From positions 43,151,741 through 43,215,740 of the forward strand of contig CM069593.1 in assembly GCA_035771175.1 (NCBI GenBank): DNA of 64,000 nucleotides, given 5' to 3'. The notes under the pieces were generated by a model, which searched no databases, was not told where the DNA came from, and saw only the letters and a list, made by a program, of their open reading frames with translations. Position numbers and translations under genes: made by a program. Below are positions 34,995 to 46,214 of the stretch, one piece after another. Position 1 is the first letter of the stretch; every line of letters begins with the position of its first letter. The DNA comes from Paratinospora sagittata. Taxonomy: Eukaryota; Streptophyta; Magnoliopsida; Ranunculales; Menispermaceae.

Positions 34995-36473
34995 ATGGTT
35001 GCACCTCGAAGAAGGAACACAAGGTCTGTGAGTGATCTCGTAAGGGACACTGATCCAGCTGTGCAGACACAATCGACATCCGAATCTCAGCCGACGGAGC
35101 AAGAACATGCAAATCAAATAGTGAATGTTGACTCTGCTGGAATAGAGAACGTCCAACCTACAACAGTTCCAACCCCTGGAATTGTTTTGGGACCAGAGAT
35201 GATGGCTGAATTTGTGAGGCAAGTCGTGGAACAGGTGACCAGACAGATGCCTCAACCTCTACTGAATCCAACAATTGTGGTGTAGAATGAAACAGGAACT
35301 CGAAATATCAGGAGACCTGAAGAAAAGGAATGGGCAGATCAATTGAAAGACTTCCAACGTATGCATCCTTCGAAATTTGAAGGAAAACCAGACCCAAGGG
35401 AAGCTGACAAGTGATTCCAGGAGGTTCAGGAACACTTGGAAGTTCTGGGAGTAACTGGTCCAAGAATGGTGGCAATTGCGGCTCACCAATTCATAGGTGA
35501 GGCCAAACATTGGTGGAGAATGGTTAAAGAAAGTCCTACAGTTGATGTAAATACTATGACCTGGGCAACTTTTGAAGAAATATTTTATGATAAATTATTT
35601 CCCAAAGCGAACAGAAAAGAGCTACAATCTGAATTTGTGAGACTGATACAGAGGAACATGACAGTGGCAGAATATGAGGCGAAGTTTATCGAACTTTCCA
35701 GATTTGCTCGTGAACTGGTCGCCAATGAACAGATGAAAGCTAGTAGATTTGCAGAAGGTCTCAAAATGGAGATTAGAAAGGTGGTTGTTCCAATGAATCT
35801 GGAGACTTACAAAGAGGTAGTTGAACGAGCCCTGTTAGTAGAAAGAGAAATGAACCTACAAGAAACAATACGGAACATGAACAAAAGGCCTCAAGGACAG
35901 AATTTTGATTACCAGGGTAATCACAACAAGAGGCAGAATCTGAATAACTTCGGTGGCAATAATAATAATTGGAACAGAAACAAGTTCAATAATGGGAACC
36001 AGTGGAACAGGGGGCAGAATCACAACGACGGGTCAGGAGGGTCTAGGCATAATGGTGGACAACAGATGCAGCAAAACAATATTCGTCCACCCCAACAAAA
36101 TAGAAACCAAGTAGTAGATACGAGCCTTTGCTTCAAATGCAATCGATCTGGTCATTTGGCGCGAAACTGCACGATGCAAGGAGTTCGACAAAATTTTCGT
36201 GCGGGCAACTGGCAGAACAACAACAATGTGCAAGGACGAAATCAAGCTAATCGTCCGAGTTATAATCAGAACCAAATCCAAAACCAAAATCAAGGCAGAG
36301 TCTTTGCAATGACAGAAGGAAATCCTGAACAAGAAGTTGGTACAAACGAAGTGGTGGAAGGTACATTCATTTTATTTCATGTTACAGTTAAAATCTTGTT
36401 TGATTCTAGAGCATCAAGGTCTTTTATTTCTGAAAACATAGCCAGCAAACTACAACTTTCCACTGTACCTTTA
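34995..36473 (+). pseudogene. gypsy-2 gag and protease start, two stops
   Basis: The gag ATG opens MVAPRRRNTRS. TAG at 35283 and TGA at 35413 interrupt it, the second replacing a tryptophan. From 35436 the frame runs through the gag core (AAHQFIGEAKHWWRMV, LFPKANRKELQSEF, MTVAEYEAKFIELSRFA), an Asn/Gln-rich linker and a CCHC knuckle (CFKCNRSGHLARNC). Protease begins at KILFDSRASRSFIS, where the active-site DSG of the family reads DSR. Near 36473 it is fused to a copia LTR, so the last 30 or so residues of the frame (to 36566) are not gypsy. Confidence 0.9.
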
Positions 36474-37072
36474 TCGGTCGATCCAATCGATTGCAATCTG
36501 ATGGTTTCGGTCAGAGCATCCGATCCCACACCGTCGGATCTTCGTACATCAGACCTAGACAAATAACTACATTCATCGTATCTGGACGTTCCAGATCCGA
36601 TCTTACACGGACGCATCTCATTCTTCTGATCAAAGATCGACGATGTGTACGGGCGAAGTGCAAAGTGTTGTGCGCCCAATGTACCCTAAGTCCCCCAATC
36701 GCCTTTTCGCCCTCTCACATGCGTGCGCGAGCATCACCCCTAAGCCTTCATTGTGTGTGTGTCTGTTAGCTGAAATTCAAGTGTAGTATTCTATCTATAC
36801 TTATAAGAAAATAATTAGAACTCTGTCTTTCCCATGTGGGACTAAAAGATTATTTTCAAATTTTACCACTTTACACCTATCAAGTAGGCTACTTTAGACT
36901 CAATTTCTCATTCATATATAAATGGGAATAGCTAAATACTTATATATTCTTAATCTTCACATATCAAAGATTAATAATCAACTTCGATCCACCCAAAATC
37001 ACTTGTGGGCCCTACTTTAATATTTATCTGAAAATGGTGAAAAACCATATTTTATATGCCCATTTTCCAACA
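36474..37072 (-). mobile_element. copia-C 3' LTR, partial
   Basis: On the minus strand it starts TGTTGGAAAATGGGC at 37072 and matches 50870-51460. The U5 end is missing because of the gypsy junction. Confidence 0.85.
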
Positions 37073-37084
37073 ATCCCCCCACAT
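37073..37084 (-). promoter_or_regulatory. copia-C polypurine tract
   Basis: The minus strand reads ATGTGGGGGGAT directly before the LTR start TGTTGG, the expected place for plus-strand priming. A matching tract lies at 57424-57434, and a mutated one (TGTGAGGGAT) at 51461. Confidence 0.8.
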
Positions 37085-37667
37085 GAATGGAAATTGAACT
37101 AATTGCACTTTCTATCATCCCCCACATAAATGGATTTTTGATGTAATTTTGAAAAAAAAATTAATGCAGACACTAGAAAGAGTACAAGTGGAACGAGTTG
37201 CATCGAGATAGGTAACTTGTGGCTTTGAACCTTCCCTAGTGAAACACTATCGAATTTGCTAGCTAATCAGCGAACACAATGTCTTGAACTGTTCAGCCGT
37301 TGATGCAAACCAAGACAATAATGTACACACAACAATTTTGGTTCTCACGGTTGTGCTCATTTTGGCCCTAAACAACTCCTGGATTCATGAGTGCTTTAGA
37401 AAATTCAAGCCTTAAAATCCTCATATAATTGGCCCAGTCCTATTAAGAGTATCCCTGCTATACCCCACATAATTAATATGTCGTAAGAATCATTAAAAAC
37501 AATGCTTATCCTTACTCATTTTACAGGCAGAACTATTGTATCATAAGAATGGGTAGGAGTGTGATTTTCCTTAGTGCTACACCAGATTTCATAATTTAGT
37601 TGCCCCTTTTGAACCTAGTTCTTGGGATCTCTAGTCATCTAGGTTGGGTTTCCAGTTTGAACCTCTA
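37085..37667 (-). other. copia-C 3' untranslated stretch
   Basis: Non-coding sequence between the RNase H stop and the polypurine tract, repeated at 51470-52020 and 57435-57983. No further frame was recognised. Confidence 0.7.
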
Positions 37668-40600
37668 TTAAATAGGCTTTAACCCCATTCCCCTCGATAA
37701 ACATTGTACTTGATCTCTAGGAAAACCTTTAGTTAGTGGATCCGCAAGGTTGTCCTTTGATTTTATATAATCTATGGATATTACACCATTTTCAAGTAAC
37801 TGTTTAATGGTGTTGTGTCTTCGACGTATATGTCTTGACTTACCATTATACATCTTATTTTGCGCTCTAGCTATAGCAGACATACTATCACAATGAATGC
37901 ATATTGCTGAGACAGGTTTGAACCAACACGGAATATCCTCTAAAAAGTTACGAAGCCATTCTGCTTCTTCTCCAACTTTTTCTAAAGCTATAAATTCAGA
38001 TTCCATAGTGGATTTGGCTATACATGTTTATTTTGAGGATTTCCATGATATCGCTCCTCCTCCAATTGTGAACACATATCCACTCGTAGATTTTGTGTTC
38101 TTGGAGTCAAATATTCAATTTGCATCACTATATCCTTTTAGAACAATTGAATATCTTGTATAATGCATTTCATAATGTTGTGTGTACCTTAGATATCTAA
38201 GTACCTTAATCAAAGCTTTCCAATGAACCTTGCCTGGATTTTTTGTAAATCGACTCAATTTATTAATTGCACATGCTATGTCAGGTTGCGTACATACCAT
38301 AACATACATTTAAGGGTGTACAAATCTCGGTTCGATTCGATTTTTGATAAAAATCGAAACCGAACCGAACTTAGTTCGGATTGGGTTTTGATAAAAATCG
38401 AAACCGAACCGAACTTAGTTCGGGTTGGGTTTTTTGAAATTGAAACCGAGCCAAACTAATACTCAAATCGAACCGAACTGAACCGAATTTGTTCGATTTG
38501 GGTTGATCGGGTTAGTTACGTCAATTTTACAATTATGAATTTTATACTCAACACTATTTTACCTTTTCAAAACACATTTAATCATTTGAAAAATATAATA
38601 TATAGTTTTATCACTACAATTAAAACACAAAATACATTATTACATTTAATAATAGGAATACTGAAAGAGATTGACATGGAAAATTTCTACATGTTTTTCA
38701 TTTAAAGCCTTTCTTAAGACAATTTTTTTATGTACCTGCACGTCCAATTCCAAGTATCCAATAGTTAAACAAATAAAAATTAAAAGCAAGTTTAAAGGAT
38801 ATTTTAATCATGTTCCTACATATTTAAAGTTTAGGGTTATAGGAGAAATGACAGTATTGCCCTCAAGTTCAGTTCGATTTGGGTTAAATTCGATTTTTCA
38901 ATGTCTAAACTGTAAACCGAACCAAACTGATCGATTTTTTTTTCATTCCTTAAATTGAAAACCGAATCGAACTTCACAAAAACCGAACCAAATCGAACCG
39001 ATCACGTCGGTTTGGTTCGGTTTTTCGGTTTGGTCGGTCTCGATGAACACCCCTACATACATTAGACTGCCAAGTATATACGTGAATATTCTAATTGATT
39101 TTTGGGTTGCCCTTTATTCTTGATAAGATGTAAATTCACATCTATTGGTGTTTTTATAGGACTAGTATCATATTTATTGAACTTAATCAATATTTTCTCA
39201 ATATAATGAGATTGAGACAAGACTAATCCATCAAATATTTTAGAAATTTTAATCTCTAAAATAACACCAGCAATGCCCATATCTTTCATATCAAAATGTC
39301 TAGTCAACATTTTCTTGGTAAACTTGATTATAGCTTTATTATTATCTATAATCAACATATCATCTACGTTAAGGCACACTATGACATAGCCCTTTGGTGT
39401 GTTTTTGACATATACACATTTGCCATATTCATTGATTTTAAAACCATTGGACAACATGACATTGTCAAATTTAATATGCCATTGTTGTGGTGCTTGTTTT
39501 AATCCATATAATGATTTAACAAGTCTACACACCTTACGTTCTTGTCCAAATGCAACGAATCCTTCAGGTTGTTGCATATATATCTCTTCTTCTAATTCAC
39601 CATTTAAGAAAGCTGTCTTAACATCCATTTGACGAATTTCAAGATTGTTTATTGTAGCAATAGCAATTAACATTCTTATGGATGTTATTCTAGTTACCGG
39701 TGAATATGTATCAAAGAAATCAAGGCCCTCTGTTTGTTTAAATCCCTTGGCTACTAACCTAGCCTTATATTTATCAATTGAACAGTCAACCTTTAATTTT
39801 CTTTTAAAAATCTATTTACACCCTAAAGGCGTCATACTTGATGGTAAATCTACCAATTCCCAGGTATGATTGTGCATGATTGATTCAATTTAACTATTTA
39901 TTGCTTCCTTCCAGTATGGAGCTTCGGGTGTTGACCTTGCCTCTTTAAAAGTTTGAGGTTCACTTTCTAACATATACATTATAAAATCAGGACCAAAAGA
40001 CTTTGCAAGTTTAGCCTTTTTATTACGTTTAGGTTCATCCTATAAAATTTTTATCTGGAGGATTACTACTGCTATTTGCAGTGTCAGAAATTCTTTTATT
40101 GAAACTTAGCTCTTGCATATTTTTATTTGGAAAAATATGCTAAAAAATTGATGCATTTCTAGATTCCATAATTGTATTCACATGTATATCATAAATATCT
40201 GATTTGTATACAATGAACCTATATGCACTACTATTATGAACATAACCAATGAATATACAATCAATGGTTTTGGGCCCTATCTTAACCCTTTTAGGTTAAG
40301 GTATTGCTACCTTAGCTAAACACCCCAACACTTTAAGTCACATATATCGCTGTGAATTAAGTCTAGAGGTTCAGTGTTTCTTTCAACTAAATGAAATGGT
40401 GTTTTAGTTAACTTTGCCTCAACGCATATTTCACACTTATGATTTGGTTCAATTTGACAGTTAGGTAATAATTTTAAATTCATCAATTTTCGTAATGAAT
40501 TAAAATTAACATGTCCTAATCTATCATGCCATAAACAAGAAGACTCCAAAAAATAAACAGAAGATGAATCTTTATTATCTTCAAAGTTGCGGATTACAGG

Positions 40601-41808
40601 CATTATATTCATTTTGAATAATCCCCTTTCTAAGTACCATTTTTCCACAAATACACTATTTTAGGAAAGTACAAATTTATTAGAGTCAAAGACCATCCTA
40701 AAACCACTTTTGCTTAACAGTGAGCCTGAAACATTATTCCGGATGTCAGGTACATGCAACACATCGATCAAGGTGAGTTCATTTCCTGAGGTCATCTTGA
40801 GAACCACCTTCCCAAGACATGTTATTGTTGAAATTGCTGAATTGCCCATGATTAGATTACGTCATCTTATTGTTGTATAAGAGGAAAACATGTTCTTATC
40901 AGCACAGACATGTCGGGTGGCTTCAGTATCAATCCACCACTCTCTAGGTTCATCAACCATGTTGGCTTCAAATACCACAGCATATAACATCAGGTTAGTT
41001 ACATCTTCAGTCTTCTCCTCGGTCATATTGACTTGATCGTTCTTGGACTTGCCTTTCAATCGAAAATCTTTGGCTTTGTGCCCTTGTTTTTATCAATTAT
41101 AGCACTTGCCATTGAACTTATGAGATTTGCCTTTCTTTTTGGCCTGACTATCACCAGTGTGCTTACGCTTCTTATTCATGGTGTGCTTTCCTTCCACAAG
41201 GTTAACTTTAGACTCTGTATGGTCTCTAGTTTTCTTGTCTTGACTCTTATTGTCTTGTTCAATCCACAATCTGATAATAAGGTTCTCAAGTCCCATCTCT
41301 TTACGCTTGTGCTTGAGATAGTTCTTGAAATCTTTCCAAGTAGGTGGCAACTTCTGCATGAATCTCATGGAGAATAATTTGTAACTCTTGAACTTGATCC
41401 AACACAGTCTTTGAGTCCACCATCTTGTAATCAAGGAACCTGCTGACCACAAATTTCTTATGGCCAGCATCTTCAGTCTTGTATTTTTTATCCAAAGAAT
41501 TCTAGAGTTCCTTGACAGTACGGACTGTACTATACACATTATACAGTGTATTTTCTAGCCCATTCAGAATATAATTCTTGCATAGAAAATCAGTGTCTCC
41601 ATGCTTGAATTGCAGCAATAACTTGTTTGTCAGTTTCATCATCTCTCAGTTCAGGTTCGTCTTAATTTAGCACCTTGTCCAAGTTGAGGGTGGTCAGGTA
41701 AACTAACATCTTCTGTTGCCAACTTTTGAAGTCAGTGCTAGCGAACTTCTCTGGCTTCTCAGGTTTCATAGAAGTAGTAGTTGGTTTAGGGACAAAGTCT
41801 ATCTCCAT
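37668..41808 (-). pseudogene. copia-C gag-pol, broken
   Basis: Minus strand: gag from 41808 with DFKSWQQKML then several stops. Zinc knuckle near 41090: CYN, then two stops, then KQGHKAKD. Protease at 40862-41059: WWIDTEATRHVC, with the DTG changed to DTE. Integrase finger at 40316-40648: HDRLGHVNF and [10 protein letters not shown] at 39062-39673: CLNVDDMLII, where the YVDD tyrosine is Asn. RNase H at 37668-38310 is the most complete in the window, with MESEFIALEKVGEE, HCDSMSAIARAQ and NLADPLTKG. The MITE at 38311-39055 separates RT and RNase H. Confidence 0.88.
38311..39055. mobile_element. hAT-like MITE, 745 bp variant
   Basis: Same insertion site and CATACATT duplication (38303-38310, 39056-39063) as 1264-1934, so it predates the duplication of the copia. 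Near 38340-38430 a block of about 60 bases containing AAATCGAAACCGAACCGAAC is duplicated, and the palindrome seen in the shorter copy is gone. Confidence 0.88.
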
Positions 41809-41842
41809 TAGCATAATTGTCTTAAGATTGTTGATTGTATGG

Positions 41843-43952
41843 TGACGTTACGACCGACACAAAATACCACATACGCCACACCTATAAGTACTTGATACCC
41901 TGTCATCCTAACCTATCCACACACTGAATCATCCATTTGCATATCATACAATATGATCCTAAAAATTCTTCCATCCACTAATAATAACATATTATCAAAC
42001 CATTCCATTTTATCCATTTCACATAACAACTTAGTCGTTCATCTTTATACACATGTCCACACACTCATCTAAATTATAAATACGTTACATAGTGTCATGT
42101 ATATGTAAACAAAATACATAATGACTTCCCAAAACTCCACAAATATATAAATGCATACATTTATCAAAGATCGTAGTTACATCTCCTGAATCTTGCCTTT
42201 GCCCTTGATGTCTTGCCCTGAAAAGATTGAGAGTTTGGGTTGAGCAACAACTAGCCCAGTGAATATTCTACCTATGACATTGCATATGCATTGATAACAA
42301 AACATGACATTAAAACAATATTTATATCATGATGCAAGCAAGTTAATCAGTTATGAATACATGATCAATATATGTTTCATCATATTCATGCATTTTCACG
42401 ACAATGCAAATCTCAGTATAAGACCATACTGTCCATCTCCCACCTTTTAGGTAATTATGCGCATTTGCCCCTCATTATGCATCGATAAGGAGTGCACAGT
42501 CTTCAATTTATCCATTCATAGATCTTAGGAAAGTAAGTGCTTCTTCCCCTCATTATACCCAAGGAGTGCACCGTCCCTACTTTTGCCATTTATAGATCCT
42601 AGCCAATCAGATTCTCTTAGGAGGGCTTCTCATGTCGGTGACCTATTCAATAGATCCCAAGACATGCTCCATTACTAAAACTATTTCATGTATTTAAAAC
42701 ACATATGTAAGTACAATATCATGCTTACATTTAACTAATTGAATTTATACATATAATACCATACATAAAACCAAAAGTAAGAAATACTCACAATGGGTAC
42801 AATCCTACGCTTTCCCACTCATCAAAGTACACCTTTATAGCCCCTACACAAGTTGTTCATAGATTTCCAGCTAATCACTCAAGATCCAGCCACTTTCTCA
42901 ATGACAATCTGTACATATCACAATATAATTCACATTCAACTACAATTTCTAGCTACAACACACAAAACTCCCACTCCAAGCTTAAACAATCCCTAGTTGG
43001 GACATTCCCAACACAAAACATCAATTTCCTCCAATTTCACCGTCCAATTTATGTACACATCCTAATAGAACCTATTTAAGTCAAGATTCATCATTTAAAT
43101 CTCATAAACACCCATTTGAACAACCTCAAACCCTTAGCTGTTTTTGTATACAACAAGGTTTGGGTGTACCCTCAATTCAACACCAATTTCCCTGTAGATT
43201 TTACATGCCATAATCTTAATTTCCATCAAGAACCCATTAAAAACATAATTAAATGCAAAAGCCACAGATTTGGCCAACCCCAGGCCATCACAATTTTGTT
43301 CAACCATCACCAAATCCGTTCAACTTCACATATGTTGAACAAATCAAAGAACGGAATGAAAATTCGCAAGTTTTGAGCTAAAAATCACTTATCGGAGCCT
43401 CAAAATTGCTACCCTAGCTCTTCGTTCTCCTTTTCCCCTTCATTTTCCCTTTCTTTAGAACTCAAATCAGCTCAAATGAGCTAAGAATGGGCCAGAAACC
43501 TCTTTTATTTACGTGCAAACTGCTTTAACGACTTATACATTTTTTTTTTTCAGAAGGCTCAGGAGCGCGCTCCTCGTTGCCCAGAAACAAATTTGGTCTT
43601 TGTTTCCCCGCAAAGAGCGCGCTTCTCTGCAGGGGAGCACGCTTCTCTGTTGATTTTCAGAATGCATGCTCTTCGATTTCCACCACTAAAGTGCGCTTGT
43701 CCCTAAGGAGTGTACTTCTACTCAAGCTCAAACTTTCACTCTCTATTTGCCAACACTGGAGCGCGCTCCTTGGTGTCCAAAGTGAATTTCCTAAGTATCA
43801 TGCCTCCAATGTTACAACTAGGGTCTCGGGGTTCCTATTACCCTAGAGTGCATACAAATACAATAATTTACGGTCATCAACATGCGTATAAATACGTCTG
43901 ACAATATGTACAAGTCGATATAAAAGTTTGACTAGAGGTACGAGATGTTATA
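41843..43952 (-). mobile_element. LTR-3, longest copy (right arm)
   Basis: It ends GAGATGTTATA at 43952, followed by GTAAA (43953-43957) and MULE sequence. It shows the two blocks (about 42460-43055 and 43350-43700) missing from the middle copy. The first few bases are replaced by copia-C at the GGTG junction. Confidence 0.85.
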
Positions 43953-45830
43953 GTAAATGTGATCAAAAGCATAAGAACAAGTACATAAACACAATTACAT
44001 CAAAGTGTAATTGTAAAGCTCAAATAACTGTTAGGCTCACGTCAGATATGGTTTGTGGCACTTGATAAATGTGAACCTTGAACATAATCATTTGGTTAAT
44101 TGTTTGGAGATTGAAGAGTTTGAAAGCCTTTGGGAAATTTCATAATCCAAGAAAAAGACACTTAATTGTTTTTTTTTTAATAATTGTAACATTATTATGT
44201 TCAAAAAATATTTTATAGCAATTATTTGTGCTTTATGACATTTATTTGACATACTTTACTTTTATTATTTATTTATTTATACAAAATAATAGTGGAGGGA
44301 ACAATTTTTAGGATGTTCACCAACTTTAGTACAGTGACAATCATGAAGTCACCAATGTAGCATCAAGTCATTTGGTAATTAAAATACTCATAAACTAATT
44401 CACTTATTTGGCTCAAAGTTTGGACAACCTTATTTCAATACAGGACATGATGGTATCTTCACAAGTTTCATATCAATCACAATGGAGCAACCAAGGCATC
44501 TATAACTTTCATTAGTCTTCTTTTCTAGACTTGATGCATAATGTTGGTAGCTCCTAGGTATTACGGTTTGTACATTGTAATTATGATTTCCTCATCTACG
44601 TGTTCATCGAGTGAACATATTATAAATTACGACCATTTTACAATGCCCACGTTTGATGGAAAATACATGGTAGTAACAAAGAAGGCGATGTGATGTGAGG
44701 TGCTTTGCATAAGTAGTTTTCAAATTGAGATGGTAGAGCTTTTTTGTTTGCATGTTGAATTATAAAGTTTTTGTCTTTAATTATGTAATGGAACATTGTT
44801 TTAGGTTGATTAATAGAAATGGGTTCTTGTTTTCTTCTTTCAGTGTTATTTGGCCATAGCAGTGCATCCTCGTTGATATTTCTAAATTTTTTATGAATTT
44901 GTTTTAAGTATTCACTGCAGAAAATATGTGCCACACTAAAGTATGAAAAACATAATCTTTGATGATAAATTATTTTTATTATAAATAAAAATAATTTAAT
45001 TAATTTTTATTTAAAATAATAAAAGTATTTTTCTAAAGTAATAAAATTACTTTTATTAGAGGAATAATATTATTTTTTTATCAAAAAGTAAATTTATTGT
45101 TTATTAAAAACAATTTAGTACTAAAAATATGATAAATTAAGTTTTTTTATAATAATAATTTTACCAAAACTAATAGAATTAGCTTTTTAAAATAGTAGAA
45201 TTATTTTATTAAATAGAATTTAATTAAAAAATAATATTATTTTTAAGTGATAGTAATATAAACTTGTTATTTTATAAAAATAATATTTTTAATTATTAAA
45301 AGTAATTTTATTAAAATATTAAAATTAATTTTTATTAGAATTAAAATTATTTTATTAAGACAATGACATTATTTTTTTATCAAAAAAATTTTTTTTTATT
45401 AATAATAAGAAAATTGTTTTTTATTAAGTAATAAAATTATTTTTATACAAATAAGAAAGTAATTTTAAAATGTAATACTAAAATTATTTTTTTTGTTAAA
45501 AAATAAAAATAAAAATAATTTTTTAGCAAAAAGAAAGCCTTTAGCGTCGTACTTTACGTTTGGCATTAACTACCCACTACCCGTAGTGGGTTGAAAATTT
45601 TTGAACTTTTCAACGTAACCAACAAAACTAGGCCACCTCAAAAGCCACCTCACTAGTCATATAATTTGTGGTGAGAATTTCATTGGAGGCCACGTACGTT
45701 TAGCATTTGTCTTTCTCAATAAACCCAATTTGTCTTATAGTTTGGGTTTCTTTTTAAATCATCCTTGATTGACTGAAATCTTGTTAATTAACATGTGCTG
45801 TACACAAACAAAAACTCCCTGGTTTAACCA
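43953..45830 (+). pseudogene. Gutted MULE and its 3' region (right copy)
   Basis: Only short ends of the transposase remain: the VNLEHNHL region just before 44100 is joined to LEIEEFESLW at about 44102, a deletion of about 700 bases covering the whole catalytic core. The following 3' region and A/T tract (44950-45540) match the middle copy. It is followed directly by the 3' flank of gene copy 2. Confidence 0.85.
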
Positions 45831-46108
45831 TGTTCAGTTTGTGTGAATGGAATGCCTGCTGTTTGTCTTTTGAGAGAAGTTGAGTCAAGACTATACTTCC
45901 CTTTGGGGTTTAGATTGGCTTCTAAGCAACTATGACATGAATATATCCATGTAATTAGGAAAAAGGTTTTGTTAAGTTAGTTGAGTAAAGTTCTTTAGGA
46001 TATATTTGACAAATGCCTTCTTTACATTTGTCATGGTTAAGCATAAACATGCAGATTTAAAAAAAAAGGGTGATTATAAATCAATAGATCTTAAAAAAAA
46101 TAATTGCA

Positions 46109-46114
46109 TTTATT
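46109..46114 (-). terminator. Polyadenylation signal of gene copy 2
   Basis: AATAAA on the minus strand, 100 bases after the stop, identical in position to copy 1. Confidence 0.65.
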
Positions 46115-46214
46115 TCATTAGCAAACAATGTTTTACAAAATGTTCATAATACACAACTGTATGTGCAGTTCCTTCCATATCCATGTAAACCAACATTTGA
46201 CTGAAAAAAACTTG

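Larger units (their letters stand above)
36474..41846 (-). mobile_element. Ty1/copia element C (most complete pol, 5' LTR lost)
   Basis: Minus-strand order: gag (ATG at 41808), protease, integrase, RT, RNase H (stop at 37668), 3' region, polypurine tract and a partial 3' LTR (36474-37072). The 5' LTR is replaced by LTR-3 at 41843-41846 (shared GGTG). A MITE sits at 38311-39055. The 3' LTR is fused to gypsy-2 gag at 36473. Confidence 0.88.

Noticed and set aside
38340..38460. Functional hairpin RNA gene in the MITE
   Set aside because: Subterminal inverted repeats explain the pairing; no precursor-like stem with a defined loop stands out.
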